Positions 1 to 8,130 of a stretch of DNA of 64,000 bases are shown here, piece by piece; positions within the stretch are counted from its first letter, which is position 1, and each line of letters opens with the position of its first letter. Both the position numbers and the translations under genes were made by a program. Origin of the DNA: Anaerolineales bacterium (lineage in GTDB: Bacteria > Chloroflexota > Anaerolineae > Anaerolineales > UBA11579). The notes under the pieces were generated by a model. It did not search any database, had not been told where the DNA came from, and saw only the letters and a program-made list of their open reading frames with translations. The stretch is from positions 2,179,063 through 2,243,062 of the forward strand of contig CP075526.1 in the NCBI GenBank assembly GCA_025808555.1, given 5' to 3'.

Positions 1-233
1 ACATGGAAGATGTCTTTTACACCAAGAAGCATCCCATAAAGGGAAGGCCGTTTCTCAGGTTGTTTGTATCTCTTCGCAAGCGCGGTGCCTTGACGCTGCA
101 GGCGCTTAAACCGACTATCTTCGCTGACAAAAGCGTGCACCCGAGGCTCGCGCTCGGAATACAAGTTTTCAAATGCATGGAGGCGGCTGAGCAAAGCATC
201 AACCGCCTGGCGGCTGCCGGGCTTGGTCTTCAT
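1..233 (-). CDS. Amidase signature family protein, N-terminal part (cut by window edge)
   Basis: The reading frame starts at ATG 233-231, directly after the coxS stop codon, and is open to the window edge (77 codons). The visible N-terminus ends in LYGMLLGVKDIFHV, the conserved stretch of the amidase signature family whose Lys (in VKD) belongs to the Ser-cisSer-Lys catalytic triad. The family hydrolyses amides and includes GatA; the Gly/Ser-rich core lies outside the window, so the substrate cannot be called. Its placement directly behind coxM-coxS suggests co-transcription, and amidases do neighbour Mo-hydroxylase genes in purine and N-heterocycle degradation. That role is inference. The family call is fairly sure despite the short length. 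Confidence 0.8.
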   Translation of the reverse strand, partial: MKTKPGSRQAVDALLSRLHAFENLYSEREPRVHAFVSEDSRFKRLQRQGTALAKRYKQPEKRPSLYGMLLGVKDIFH

Positions 234-722
234 CTAGCTCTCCGCCTCTCTGAGCTTCTTGGCAGCCAACAGGGTAGCGTCCACAATGTGCTGATAGCCC
301 GTACAGCGGCACAGGTTGCCGCTGATCGCTTCGCGCGCTTCAGCTTCGCTGGGGTTCTTATTCTCCTGCAGGAAAGGCACCAGTGTCATCAGAATGCCTG
401 GAGTGCAGAAGCCGCACTGCAGACCGTGCGCTTCCCAGAAGGCGTTCTGGATGGGGTGCAGCTTGTCTTCACTCACAGCCAGGCCTTCTACGGTGGTGAT
501 GTCGTGGCCGTTGGCTTGCACCGCCAGCATGATGCAGCTGCGCACGGGCTTGCCATCAAACAAGATGGTGCACGCGCCGCATACACCATGCTCGCAGCCC
601 ACATGTGTGCCGGTGAGCCCGGCTTCATGACGAATAAAGTCAGCCAATAACAAACGCGGCTCAACCCGTTTCTCTATCGTCTTGCCGTTGATGCTTACCT
701 GAATAGGGTGAGTAGGGCTCAT
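234..722 (-). CDS. coxS: Molybdenum hydroxylase small subunit, two [2Fe-2S] (CoxS/XdhA type)
   Basis: A 162-residue iron-sulfur subunit of the xanthine dehydrogenase/CO dehydrogenase family, which passes electrons from the Mo site to FAD. The plant-type ferredoxin cysteines lie in GCEHGVCGACTILFDG followed by a fourth in RSCIML. The C-terminal helical [2Fe-2S] domain shows CGFCTPG and CRCTGY. Length is usual for the family. Its ATG overlaps the coxM stop by 4 nt, and the amidase gene begins one base after its TAG, so the three form an operon. The large Mo-cofactor subunit is not adjacent. 'coxS' is used for the family; the substrate (CO, xanthine, nicotinate or aldehyde) cannot be read from this subunit. 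Confidence 0.94.
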   Translation of the reverse strand: MSPTHPIQVSINGKTIEKRVEPRLLLADFIRHEAGLTGTHVGCEHGVCGACTILFDGKPVRSCIMLAVQANGHDITTVEGLAVSEDKLHPIQNAFWEAHGLQCGFCTPGILMTLVPFLQENKNPSEAEAREAISGNLCRCTGYQHIVDATLLAAKKLREAES

Positions 723-1600
723 GCGTGGGCGGCCTTTGCTCGTTCGGTGGCGGTATGCAGTGCGCGTTCAGTCAGTACAGCTGAAAGATGGCGCTGGTAT
801 TCTGGCGTAGCATGGATGTTCCCGTAAGGCGACATATCTTCCTGGCTGGCAATACGGCCGGCTTCTTTGAAGGCGGCCGCATTTGGCGCCTCGCCGGCCA
901 GGCTGGATGCCGCGTTGGCGGCGTCCAGCGGGCCATCGCCCACGTTTAAATACACCAGACGGGCCTCACTGACCTTGTCGTCTGCGCCCAGAGTCACTAC
1001 TGCGGCCAGTCCCGCCATGGCATAGTCCCCGTGCCGCCGGGCCACCTCGGTGAAACAGTACCCCGTGCGTGCCATTTTTGTCGGGAAAGCGATCTCGACC
1101 AGCAACTCGTCGGGCTGCAAAGTCGTGGCGAACAGGCCAGCGAAGAAGTCTTTGGCTTCGATCCAGCGCTCGCCGGCTTTACTCTGCGCCCGGAAGCGGG
1201 CGCCCAGGGCCAGCGCTACCACAGGCAGCTCTGAGGCCGGGTCGGCATGTGCCAGGCTGCCGCCGATGGTGCCCCGGTTGCGGATCTGGGGATGGGCAAT
1301 GTTGGGGATGGCTTCGTGCAGCAGCGGCGCGTGCTCTGCCACCAGCGGGTCGCGCTCCGCCGTAGATTGCAGAGTCATGCTGCCAATGTGTACTGCGCCG
1401 TTGGGTTTGGAGATATGGCGCAGTTCAGGCACGTGGTTCAGGTCGATCAATAGGCTGGGCTGTGCCACCCGAAAGTTCATGGCTGGGATCAGGCTTTGGC
1501 CGCCCGCCAATGGCTTTCCGTCATCTCCGTGCTCGGCTTTGAGTTCAAGCGCGGCTTCCAGAGTAGTGGGTGCATGGTACTCAAAGGGAGCAGGTTTCAT
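719..1600 (-). CDS. coxM: Molybdenum hydroxylase FAD-binding medium subunit (CoxM type)
   Basis: A 293-residue FAD subunit of a three-part Mo hydroxylase. It carries the PCMH-type FAD motif AGGQSLIPAMN at about residues 32-42 and the second family motif IRNRGTIGGSLAHADPASELP near residue 105. A CO-dehydrogenase flavoprotein C-terminal domain follows. It accepts electrons from the [2Fe-2S] subunit. ATG at 1600; the stop overlaps coxS by 4 nt, a sign of coupled translation. The divergent thiolase-like gene begins about 136 bp away, so the shared spacer should hold both promoters. Family assignment is firm, substrate unknown. Confidence 0.94.
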   Translation of the reverse strand: MKPAPFEYHAPTTLEAALELKAEHGDDGKPLAGGQSLIPAMNFRVAQPSLLIDLNHVPELRHISKPNGAVHIGSMTLQSTAERDPLVAEHAPLLHEAIPNIAHPQIRNRGTIGGSLAHADPASELPVVALALGARFRAQSKAGERWIEAKDFFAGLFATTLQPDELLVEIAFPTKMARTGYCFTEVARRHGDYAMAGLAAVVTLGADDKVSEARLVYLNVGDGPLDAANAASSLAGEAPNAAAFKEAGRIASQEDMSPYGNIHATPEYQRHLSAVLTERALHTATERAKAAHA

Positions 1601-1736
1601 GCGTTCGTTTCGCCATTCTTAGAAAAAAGTGAACACGACTGGAATATTAATCGTACTACAAACTGCTTAACTCAACGAATGCCTGATGGTAGCAAAGGTC
1701 GTTTGTCCCTTGCTTGTTGCTCTATTCTTTGTCATC

Positions 1737-2888
1737 ATGGCACATATGAGACCTGTAAGCATTGTCGCCGCTTCTCAGTTGCCAGTGGTGAAGGCAAATC
1801 CGGACAGCCTGAGCCAAATGGCATCCTCTGTCATGAGAGACGCCATGCAGAGCGCCGGAGTGATCGGCGTCGAGGCGCTTTATGTCGGCAACATGCTGGC
1901 GGATGAGCTGCAGAATCAGAAGCATCTTGGCGCCTTGTTCGCCGATGAAGCTGGCCTGCATGGGGTTGAGGCTCTGCGAATCGGCGCGGCCACGGCGGGC
2001 GGGGCCGCCGCGCTGCGAGTGGCCTATCTGGCAGTCGCTAGCGGGGATGTAGACCTGGCGATGGTTGTAGGCGCAGAAAAGATGAGCGAAGGCAGTGCTG
2101 TGCCGGCCCTGGCCAAAGCGTTGGACGCCAAGCTGGAAGTGCCGCTGGGCGCCAATATGATCAACCGCAATGCCGAGCTAATGCGTATGTACATTGAGCG
2201 CTACAAGGTTCCAAAGAATGGCTTCGTTAATTTTGCGGTCAATGCTCACAGGAATGCCAAGAGCAACCCCTACGCCATGTTCCGCAAGCCGGTCTCCGCG
2301 GCAACCGTGCGCGGGTCGCGAGTGATCTATGCGCCGTTGCGCTTGTACGACAGTGCGCCGATCTGTGATGGCGCGGCGGCTGTGATCCTTGCCCCCACGA
2401 GCCAGGCACGCGCCTTCACTGAGACGCCAGTGCAAATGTTAGCTTCAAGCGTTGCCACAGACTACTTCAGGCTAGAGGACCGCCCAAGCCCGCTCCAACT
2501 GCGTGCAGCGCAGATCTCTGCCGAGAAAGCTTTCAAGGCGGCCAACGTGAAGCACGAAGACATCAGCCTGTTCGAAGTGCATGATGCCTTCACCATCATG
2601 TCTGCTTTGCAGCTGGAGGCGGCTGGTTTTGCCGCCCCCGGCCGCGGCTGGCGCCTAGCGCACGAGGACAAGATCGGCCTCAAGGGCAAGATCCCGATCA
2701 CAACGATGGGCGGGCTGAAAGCGCGCGGTCATCCGATTGGCGCCACGGCGCTGTATCAGACCTGCGAACTGGTGCTGCAGCTCACCGGGCGGGCTGGCAA
2801 GAACCAGGTACGCCGGCCTAAGGTTGGCATGATGCAATCGATTGGCGGGGTTGCGTCAACGGTGGTGACGCACATTCTGGGAAACTAA
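1737..2888 (+). CDS. Thiolase-superfamily protein (SCP-x/acetyl-CoA acetyltransferase type) lacking the nucleophilic Cys
   Basis: About 383 residues with the two-half thiolase layout. It keeps the VHDAFT motif near residue 285 and the C-terminal GGLKARGHPIGATALYQTC region with its His. Where active thiolases carry the acyl-accepting Cys (family pattern ACASG before AAALR), this protein has GAATAGGAAALR, so the position is Thr (about residue 86; codon ACG). This argues against ordinary thiolysis or condensation. The frame is open from 1686, but ATG 1737 or ATG 1746 (MRPVSIV) fits the family N-terminus better. It lies divergent to coxM and convergent with xdhC. Fold is sure; activity is not. 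Confidence 0.85.
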   Translation: MAHMRPVSIVAASQLPVVKANPDSLSQMASSVMRDAMQSAGVIGVEALYVGNMLADELQNQKHLGALFADEAGLHGVEALRIGAATAGGAAALRVAYLAVASGDVDLAMVVGAEKMSEGSAVPALAKALDAKLEVPLGANMINRNAELMRMYIERYKVPKNGFVNFAVNAHRNAKSNPYAMFRKPVSAATVRGSRVIYAPLRLYDSAPICDGAAAVILAPTSQARAFTETPVQMLASSVATDYFRLEDRPSPLQLRAAQISAEKAFKAANVKHEDISLFEVHDAFTIMSALQLEAAGFAAPGRGWRLAHEDKIGLKGKIPITTMGGLKARGHPIGATALYQTCELVLQLTGRAGKNQVRRPKVGMMQSIGGVASTVVTHILGN

Positions 2889-2925
2889 AAACTATCGGGC
2901 TGAGTTACTCAGCCCGATAGTTTTT
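2887..2925. terminator. Bidirectional intrinsic terminator between thiolase-like gene and xdhC
   Basis: An 18-nt inverted repeat (AAAAACTATCGGGCTGAG and its complement) encloses a 3-nt loop, with A tract on one side and T tract on the other. It overlaps the TAA stop codons of both convergent genes and can act on both strands. Confidence 0.92.
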
Positions 2926-3888
2926 GATGACCTCGGCCATGATGGAGAGAGCGATCTCCTCCGGCGTTTTGGCTTGAATGGCAAGCCCAATGGGCGCATG
3001 CAGCCGGGCCAGCTCTTGCTCAGTGAGCCCTGCTTTCAGCAGGCGTTCGCGGCGCTGGGCTTGCACGCGGCGGCTGCCCAGCGCGCCCACGTAGAAGGCT
3101 GGGCTGCGCAGTGCCAGCATCAGCGCCGGCTCATCGATCTTGGGGTCGTGGCTCAGCAAAGCGATGGCGGTTGTGTTGGTGATGCCAAGGTCATCGAAGG
3201 CAAGCTGCGGCCACACCGGTACCAGCTTGTCTGCGTTGGCGAAGCGCTCTTCGCTCATGAAGGCTTTGCGTGGATCGATCACCACGACGCGGAATTCCAT
3301 CATGTGAGCAATGTTCACCAAGGCGGCAGCTATATGAGAAGCCCCCACCAGGATCAGAGTGGGGGAGGCGACCAGCGGAGTGACAAAAACTGTACCGTCA
3401 TTTTCCAGGCTGGGTATGCGCGCAGTGCGCGCTGCCGGGCCGCTGCCACTGTGGGCGAGCACCTGGCCGGCTTCGTCTGCCAGAGTTTGGCCGCCGATCC
3501 CGTCGCCCTTGATGATGGTGGCGAGGGTCATCGGCTCGTCTGCTTTGAGGCGAGGCAATAGAAGAGCGAACAGTTGTGTGTCAAGTGGCTGTACGAAGAC
3601 GTCGATCTCGCCGCCGCAGGCAAGGCCCACTTCCCAGGCAGTGTCATCTTGCACGCCAAAGTGCAGCAACTGCGCTTGGCCGGTTGCAATCACTTCCTTG
3701 GAAGTCGTCAGTACTGCGCCTTCTACGCAGCCGCCGCTCACTGAGCCGACCAGGCCACCGCTCTCGCTGACGGCCATGACCGCGCCAGCCTGGCGCGGCG
3801 CGGAGCCCCAGGTGGAGATGACCGTGCACAGGGCAACGCGCTCACCCTGGGCCAGCCAGTGCTCCACATCGGGCAGCAGTTCGCGCAC
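2905..3888 (-). CDS. XdhC/CoxI family molybdenum-hydroxylase maturation protein
   Basis: A 327-residue XdhC/CoxI protein. The N-terminal domain shows STWGSAPRQAGA and VSGGCVEGAV, as in the family. The C-terminal Rossmann domain begins LILVGASHIAAAL at about residue 178 and contains YVGALGSRR. In purple bacteria XdhC binds molybdenum cofactor, helps its sulfuration and loads it into the hydroxylase; the same role is inferred here. Start codon is GTG at 3888. It follows coxG by 10 bp on the same strand, and coxM/coxS lie 1.3 kb further on, interrupted by the thiolase-like gene. Confidence 0.9.
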   Translation of the reverse strand: MRELLPDVEHWLAQGERVALCTVISTWGSAPRQAGAVMAVSESGGLVGSVSGGCVEGAVLTTSKEVIATGQAQLLHFGVQDDTAWEVGLACGGEIDVFVQPLDTQLFALLLPRLKADEPMTLATIIKGDGIGGQTLADEAGQVLAHSGSGPAARTARIPSLENDGTVFVTPLVASPTLILVGASHIAAALVNIAHMMEFRVVVIDPRKAFMSEERFANADKLVPVWPQLAFDDLGITNTTAIALLSHDPKIDEPALMLALRSPAFYVGALGSRRVQAQRRERLLKAGLTEQELARLHAPIGLAIQAKTPEEIALSIMAEVIKNYRAE

Positions 3889-3898
3889 GGCAACTCCG

Positions 3899-4345
3899 CT
3901 AGCTGGCTTCGATCTGCTTCTTGGCGCAGTCGAAGAATTCGCCGCTGAGCTTCTGGGTTACGCTGCCCATCATGCGCGAGGCGAGAGCAGCAATGGTGCC
4001 CAGCACGCTGATGTCGGCCGTCCAATCCAGCTGAGTTACGCCATTGCCGGCGTCACTCAGCAGCATCGTGGCGGTGGCGTCCACTGCGCTGCCGGGGGCT
4101 GCGCCATGGGCTTTCAATGTAGCTTTTGAGGGCGCCACGATCTCAGTGAATTCAAGGTCACCACTGAAGCGCACTTTCAAATTGCCAAGCCCAACGGAGA
4201 CGGTGCCCTTGAACTTTCTGCCTTCCTCGATCACTTCCAGGCTTTCAAGTCCGGGGGCACATTTTGAAACAAACTCAGGGTTGGTCAGATAGGTAAAAAC
4301 TTTTTCCTGAGGGGCAGCGATGGTAGTGGATCCTTTTACTTGCAT
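3899..4345 (-). CDS. coxG: CoxG family SRPBCC protein (CO dehydrogenase subunit G-like)
   Basis: A 148-residue START/Bet v1-fold protein starting MQVKGSTTIAAPQEKVF. The segment after it (tyLtnPeF.skCaPGLESLE) and the C-terminal region with LASRMMGSVTQKL follow the CoxG family, encoded with aerobic CO dehydrogenase-type Mo hydroxylases and thought to help membrane recruitment or maturation. I chose ATG 4345 over an upstream in-frame start because the family begins there and a GGAG lies just before it. It precedes xdhC by 10 bp and likely shares its mRNA. Confidence 0.9.
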   Translation of the reverse strand: MQVKGSTTIAAPQEKVFTYLTNPEFVSKCAPGLESLEVIEEGRKFKGTVSVGLGNLKVRFSGDLEFTEIVAPSKATLKAHGAAPGSAVDATATMLLSDAGNGVTQLDWTADISVLGTIAALASRMMGSVTQKLSGEFFDCAKKQIEAS

Positions 4346-4404
4346 GTCGTCTCCAGGCAAGAATTGAAATGCGCATAGCCAAATCAATTCTAGCGAACAA
4401 AAAC

Positions 4405-5094
4405 TTATTTGTTACTTTGAAGTAGCTCAGCCACGCGGGGTGAATCTGCATATACGCCGCGGTATTTCTCCGGCAGTAAGGCGGCAATTTGCGCCATGAT
4501 CTCATCAGTTTGCGCTTGCAGGAACTCGGCGCGGTTCTCTTTCGGCAGGGGAGGAATAACAAAAGGCTTGCCAGCACTGAGCACGATCTCTGACCGCTTG
4601 AGCTTTTTTAGGTTCTGGCCAACCACGCGGTCTTCTGTGCCCCAAAGCGCCACAGGAATTACGGGTGCGCCGCTCTTTGAAGCCAGGTAGGCTACACCGG
4701 GCTTTGCATTCTGCAGCGCTTCAGTCTTACTGCGGGTTCCCTCCGGAGCAATGAACAGGATACCCCCGCGATTCAAACGACGTAGTGTTTCCTTAAGAGT
4801 CCCGAAATCAGCTTCATAGCGCTCAAGCCATAGGAGATTGAGCGTCTTGACCAGCCAGCGGAAGAAACCATATTTCTTGTACTTTTCCGCAACGACCATG
4901 ATGAGGTCCTTGCGGTTTACCATGCGGAAAGCGTAGGCGGCATCCAGCATGCCCAGGTGGTTGGCAGCCACTATGGCTTTGCCACCTTCGGCCTGGTTGA
5001 TGTTGTTCAGGTTATATAGCCGCGTTGAAGTCAATAGCCGCAATGCAAACACGATCACAGTGCGGACAAAATGAAACTTGAACGACTTCAGCAT
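4405..5094 (-). CDS. plsC: 1-acyl-sn-glycerol-3-phosphate acyltransferase family protein (PlsC)
   Basis: A 229-residue lysophospholipid acyltransferase. The catalytic HX4D block appears as NHLGMLD (about residue 46) and the substrate-binding block as FIAPEGTRSK (about 116). The N-terminal hydrophobic stretch around residues 8-25 would anchor it to the inner membrane, where it makes phosphatidic acid. Its ATG overlaps the terC stop codon by one base (TGATG), which indicates translational coupling. Substrate preference within the PlsC superfamily is not readable, so the symbol denotes the family. Confidence 0.88.
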   Translation of the reverse strand: MLKSFKFHFVRTVIVFALRLLTSTRLYNLNNINQAEGGKAIVAANHLGMLDAAYAFRMVNRKDLIMVVAEKYKKYGFFRWLVKTLNLLWLERYEADFGTLKETLRRLNRGGILFIAPEGTRSKTEALQNAKPGVAYLASKSGAPVIPVALWGTEDRVVGQNLKKLKRSEIVLSAGKPFVIPPLPKENRAEFLQAQTDEIMAQIAALLPEKYRGVYADSPRVAELLQSNK

Positions 5095-5870
5095 CAGGCG
5101 GTTTTCTTTTTCTTTCCGGTTTTAACAGGTGTAGGCGTTGCGCGCAGCTGCACAGGCTTCTGCTTGCGTGAGCGCAAACGCAGATTGAGAAACTCAACAA
5201 AGATGGAGAAGCCCATGGCGAAGTAAATGTAACCCTTTGGAATGTGCTGATGCAGGCCTTCAACTACCAAAGAGAAGCCGATCAGGATGAGGAAAGAGAG
5301 CGCCAGAATTTTGACGGTGGGATGGCGCTGCACGAAATCGCTAATGAAGCCAACGGTAAGCACCATGGTGATGACCGCGAGCACCACCGCGGTGATCATC
5401 ACATAGATCGAGTCGGCCATGCCAACGGCAGTGATGACAGAGTCGATCGAGAAGACCGCGTCAAGGAGTAGGATCTGGATCACGACACTGGAGAATGTGA
5501 CCCCGCGGCCGCCCTTAGCGGTCTTGTGCTCCTCTTCGCCTTCCAGTTTGTCGTGGATCTCGAAGGTACTCTTGGCGATCAGGAACAGACCGCCGGCCAG
5601 CAGAATCAAATCGCGGCCAGAGATGGTGAACCCGGCGATGGTGAACAATGGAGCGGTAAGCCCAATGATCCAGTTGATGGAAAGCAGCAGGGCGATGCGC
5701 ATGAACATAGCCAGGCCCAGGCCGATGCGCTCGGCGCGGTGCTGCTGTTCTTTGGGTAGCTTGGCGGCAAGAATTGAAATGAAAACCAGATTGTCAATGC
5801 CCAGCACGATCTCGAGTGCGGTCAGGGTGAGCAGTGCGATCCATGCTTCGGGGGTCGCTAGCAAGTCCAT
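5094..5870 (-). CDS. TerC family integral membrane protein
   Basis: A 258-residue membrane protein with about seven hydrophobic helices. The family sequence LEIVLGIDNLVFISILAAKLP occupies residues 18-38, and DAVFSIDSVITAVGMAD lies near residue 136. The Asp residues in these helices are the conserved intramembrane acids of the TerC/YkoY family, linked to manganese export and loading of exported metalloproteins. The C-terminus is a Lys-rich cytoplasmic tail (KTGKKKKTA). A TATAAT box lies 7 nt before the ATG, so the plsC operon probably starts here with little or no leader. Confidence 0.92.
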   Translation of the reverse strand: MDLLATPEAWIALLTLTALEIVLGIDNLVFISILAAKLPKEQQHRAERIGLGLAMFMRIALLLSINWIIGLTAPLFTIAGFTISGRDLILLAGGLFLIAKSTFEIHDKLEGEEEHKTAKGGRGVTFSSVVIQILLLDAVFSIDSVITAVGMADSIYVMITAVVLAVITMVLTVGFISDFVQRHPTVKILALSFLILIGFSLVVEGLHQHIPKGYIYFAMGFSIFVEFLNLRLRSRKQKPVQLRATPTPVKTGKKKKTA

Positions 5871-5877
5871 AGCGCGG

Positions 5878-5883
5878 ATTATA
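5878..5883 (-). promoter_or_regulatory. -10 box for terC-plsC (leaderless arrangement)
   Basis: Perfect TATAAT on the minus strand, 7 nt before the terC ATG. No clear -35 hexamer is seen. Confidence 0.6.
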
Positions 5884-5893
5884 AGGCCAAAAG

Positions 5894-6700
5894 CTAACGT
5901 ACGAGCCCGGAGAGCATGCTGTTAAGAGCCGCGTCCACAGTTTCCTGAGGGACGAGGAGGTAGATGGCTGATAGGGCTACAGTAGCTAGCACCACCCAGC
6001 GCACCCAGCTGGCGCCCTTGGTGACGGCCTTACGGGCGGCCCAGCCAGCGCCGATCATGTTGCCCATACCCAGCACTAGTCCAGCCACCCAGTCCACCTG
6101 AGCGTTGTTGGCGAAGACCAGCAGCGAGCTGAAGGTGAACACAAGAATGACCACGATCTTGACGGCATTGGCTCGTACCAGATCGTAGCCAATCGAGAGC
6201 ACCAGTGCCGCCAGCAGGAAGATGCCAACTCCGGCTTGAATGAACCCTCCATACAAACCGATCACGAACATGCTTAGGCCTTGCATCCAGGTGAAGCCGC
6301 TTTTAGGCAGGCTTTGCAGGGTGCCCTGAAGCCAGCGTTCGGGGCGTAACACCATCACGATCAGCATGACCACCATGACTGCGCCAATCACTTGGCGCAT
6401 CAGGCGCTCATCCAGATTGACGGCGATCTGGGCGCCTATGATGGAGCCGATGACGCTGGGGATGCTCAGCAACATGGCCCCGCGCAGATCGAGTGAGCCG
6501 CTGCGCTTGAAGGTGGCGCCGGCCACGATGTTCTGCAGCACCACGCCTACCCGGTTGGTGCCGTTGGCCACGTTGGCAGGCAAGCCAAGGAAGATCAAGG
6601 CCGGTAGGGTTATTAGTGAGCCGCTGCCGGCTAATGTATTGATCACACCGGCCACCACACCAGCCAATAGTACAAGGGAGTATTGAGGGATCTGGTCCAT
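5894..6700 (-). CDS. TauE/SafE family sulfite or organosulfonate exporter-like membrane protein
   Basis: A 268-residue protein of about eight transmembrane helices. It shows the family motif VVAGVINTLAGSGSLITLPAL at residues 15-35 and a second-half GLYGGFIQAGVGIFLLAALV near 150. The two-fold repeated G-G-G helices are typical of TauE/SafE (DUF81). Members move sulfite, sulfoacetate or other small anions; the substrate cannot be deduced here because no sulfur-metabolism gene is adjacent. It has its own TATAAT 9 nt before the ATG and lies 23 bp upstream of terC in the same direction. Confidence 0.9.
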   Translation of the reverse strand: MDQIPQYSLVLLAGVVAGVINTLAGSGSLITLPALIFLGLPANVANGTNRVGVVLQNIVAGATFKRSGSLDLRGAMLLSIPSVIGSIIGAQIAVNLDERLMRQVIGAVMVVMLIVMVLRPERWLQGTLQSLPKSGFTWMQGLSMFVIGLYGGFIQAGVGIFLLAALVLSIGYDLVRANAVKIVVILVFTFSSLLVFANNAQVDWVAGLVLGMGNMIGAGWAARKAVTKGASWVRWVVLATVALSAIYLLVPQETVDAALNSMLSGLVR

Positions 6701-6709
6701 AAGAGTGAA

Positions 6710-6715
6710 ATTATA
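6710..6715 (-). promoter_or_regulatory. -10 box for the TauE/SafE gene (leaderless arrangement)
   Basis: TATAAT on the minus strand, 9 nt before the ATG at 6700. No recognisable -35. Confidence 0.55.
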
Positions 6716-6763
6716 GTCCTGCCGTCTCGCTATCCCCTAATGCCCTAAGTTTCTTGAATGGAG

Positions 6764-6833
6764 CAAAAGTTTTAATAATCATCATGCTTGCGGGGGAGGG
6801 TGGCAACAAGACTGTTAAAAGTTAAAACTTTTG
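6764..6833. repeat. Inverted repeat within the 430-bp AT-rich spacer before the integrase
   Basis: CAAAAGTTTTAA (6764-6775) is exactly complementary to TTAAAACTTTTG (6822-6833). The surrounding non-coding spacer 6716-7131 also carries TTGATACA at 6841 and 7068 and GATACAAAA at 6874. A TATACT at 6993-6998 could be a -10. No gene or known RNA is recognised in this spacer. Confidence 0.5.
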
Positions 6834-7131
6834 TAGCAGTTTGATACAAACTTACAGCACCTGAGCCGAGAAAGATACAAAAGCAGTGTTCGATGTCAAG
6901 GTTTCTATGTTCAGTAGAGCAGGCCAGTCATATGCAAAAAGCTGCACAGCCAGCCTTTTGGTTTCGATAAGTATTATTATCGCAAATTATGCTATACTGG
7001 GGAGAGAGAGCTGGATTGGGTTTATGGCTTGAGCCAACAAGCCTATTCGCTCGTAGCGCGCCGAAACTTGATACAGAAACACTATAGTTCGACGAAAAGC
7101 GCACCGCAACCACAAAACGAGGCCAAAACTG

Positions 7132-8130
7132 ATGCCCACCCTGACCATTCAAGATGCTGTGGAACGATATCTGGACAGCGTAAAACTGGCCCGGAGCCAT
7201 AACACGCTGCTGACCTACAAGAAGTCCATGCAGGCCTTCCTGGATTGTATGCGGGCCGAGGGTCTGGCTGCAGATGCTCCTTTATCTACTCTAAACGAGG
7301 ATGCGGTGGCCCACTTTGCAGCCTATTCAAAGAATAAGTCACCAGCGACCGAGCGCCTACGCCTGCAGGCTGCGGCTGGCTTCTATGAGTTCCTGGCTGC
7401 TGAACGCCTGGCGGAACCCAACTTGCCGCGCGTACGCATGCTGATCCGCCAGCGCGGCCGGCGCCCTGGCCCCCGCCTGCCGCAGTTTCCACGTGAAGCA
7501 ATAGAACAAATGTTGGACTATGCGGATACGCTTGACCGGTTGCCTGCCAAGGATGAAATTGAGGCACTGCGCAATAAGCGCGACAAAGCTTTCATCCTGA
7601 CACTTGGCGAGACGGGCTTACGCGTGCATGAGGCGTGCAAGCTGACCCGTGGCGACATGCAGATGCAGGAAGGCAAAGCCATCGTGATCGGCAAAGGCAA
7701 CCAGGAGGCGATGGTGCGCTTTTCGCGCCGGGCGATCGGCGCCATCCGCAGCTATCTGCAGGCCCGTGGCAGCCTGGACAGCGCCAGCGGCCGCCAGCTG
7801 GGCAGCCTGCCCCTCTTTGCCCGCCATGACAAAGGCGCCGGCAGCAAGAAGGTCAAAGCCATCACGCCCAGCACCGGGCGTAATATCATTGCCCGCCATG
7901 TGGCCTTGGCGCTGGGAGACGAGGCCAAAGGAACAATCTCGCCACACAGTTTCCGCCATTATTTTGTAACTGCGGTGCTGCGCGGCACTGGCGGCAACCT
8001 CAAGATGGCGCAGGAATTGGCGCGCCACAAGAACATCCAGGTCACGCAGCGCTACGCTCATCTAAGTGATGATGAGTTGGACCGTGGCTATTATGAAGTC
8101 TTTGAAAATTCGGATAATCGCAGCGACTAG
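7132..8130 (+). CDS. Tyrosine recombinase/integrase (XerC/D-like)
   Basis: A 332-residue site-specific recombinase. The N-terminal SAM-like core-binding domain covers residues 1-100 (ERYLDSVKLARSHNTLLTYKK). The catalytic domain has Arg in ETGLRVHEACKL, Lys in IGKGNQEA, HSFRH as the His-x-x-Arg box, a second His in ARHKNIQ, and the nucleophile Tyr in VTQRYAHL. All six catalytic residues are present, so it should be active. No phage, transposon or tRNA neighbour is visible. It is too divergent in context to call XerC or XerD. It meets the cyclase gene tail to tail with no gap. Confidence 0.92.
   Translation: MPTLTIQDAVERYLDSVKLARSHNTLLTYKKSMQAFLDCMRAEGLAADAPLSTLNEDAVAHFAAYSKNKSPATERLRLQAAAGFYEFLAAERLAEPNLPRVRMLIRQRGRRPGPRLPQFPREAIEQMLDYADTLDRLPAKDEIEALRNKRDKAFILTLGETGLRVHEACKLTRGDMQMQEGKAIVIGKGNQEAMVRFSRRAIGAIRSYLQARGSLDSASGRQLGSLPLFARHDKGAGSKKVKAITPSTGRNIIARHVALALGDEAKGTISPHSFRHYFVTAVLRGTGGNLKMAQELARHKNIQVTQRYAHLSDDELDRGYYEVFENSDNRSD

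Noticed and set aside
7132..8130. Prophage or integrative element at the integrase
   Set aside because: Neighbours on both sides are ordinary chromosomal genes. No structural phage gene, conjugation gene or duplicated tRNA end is seen.
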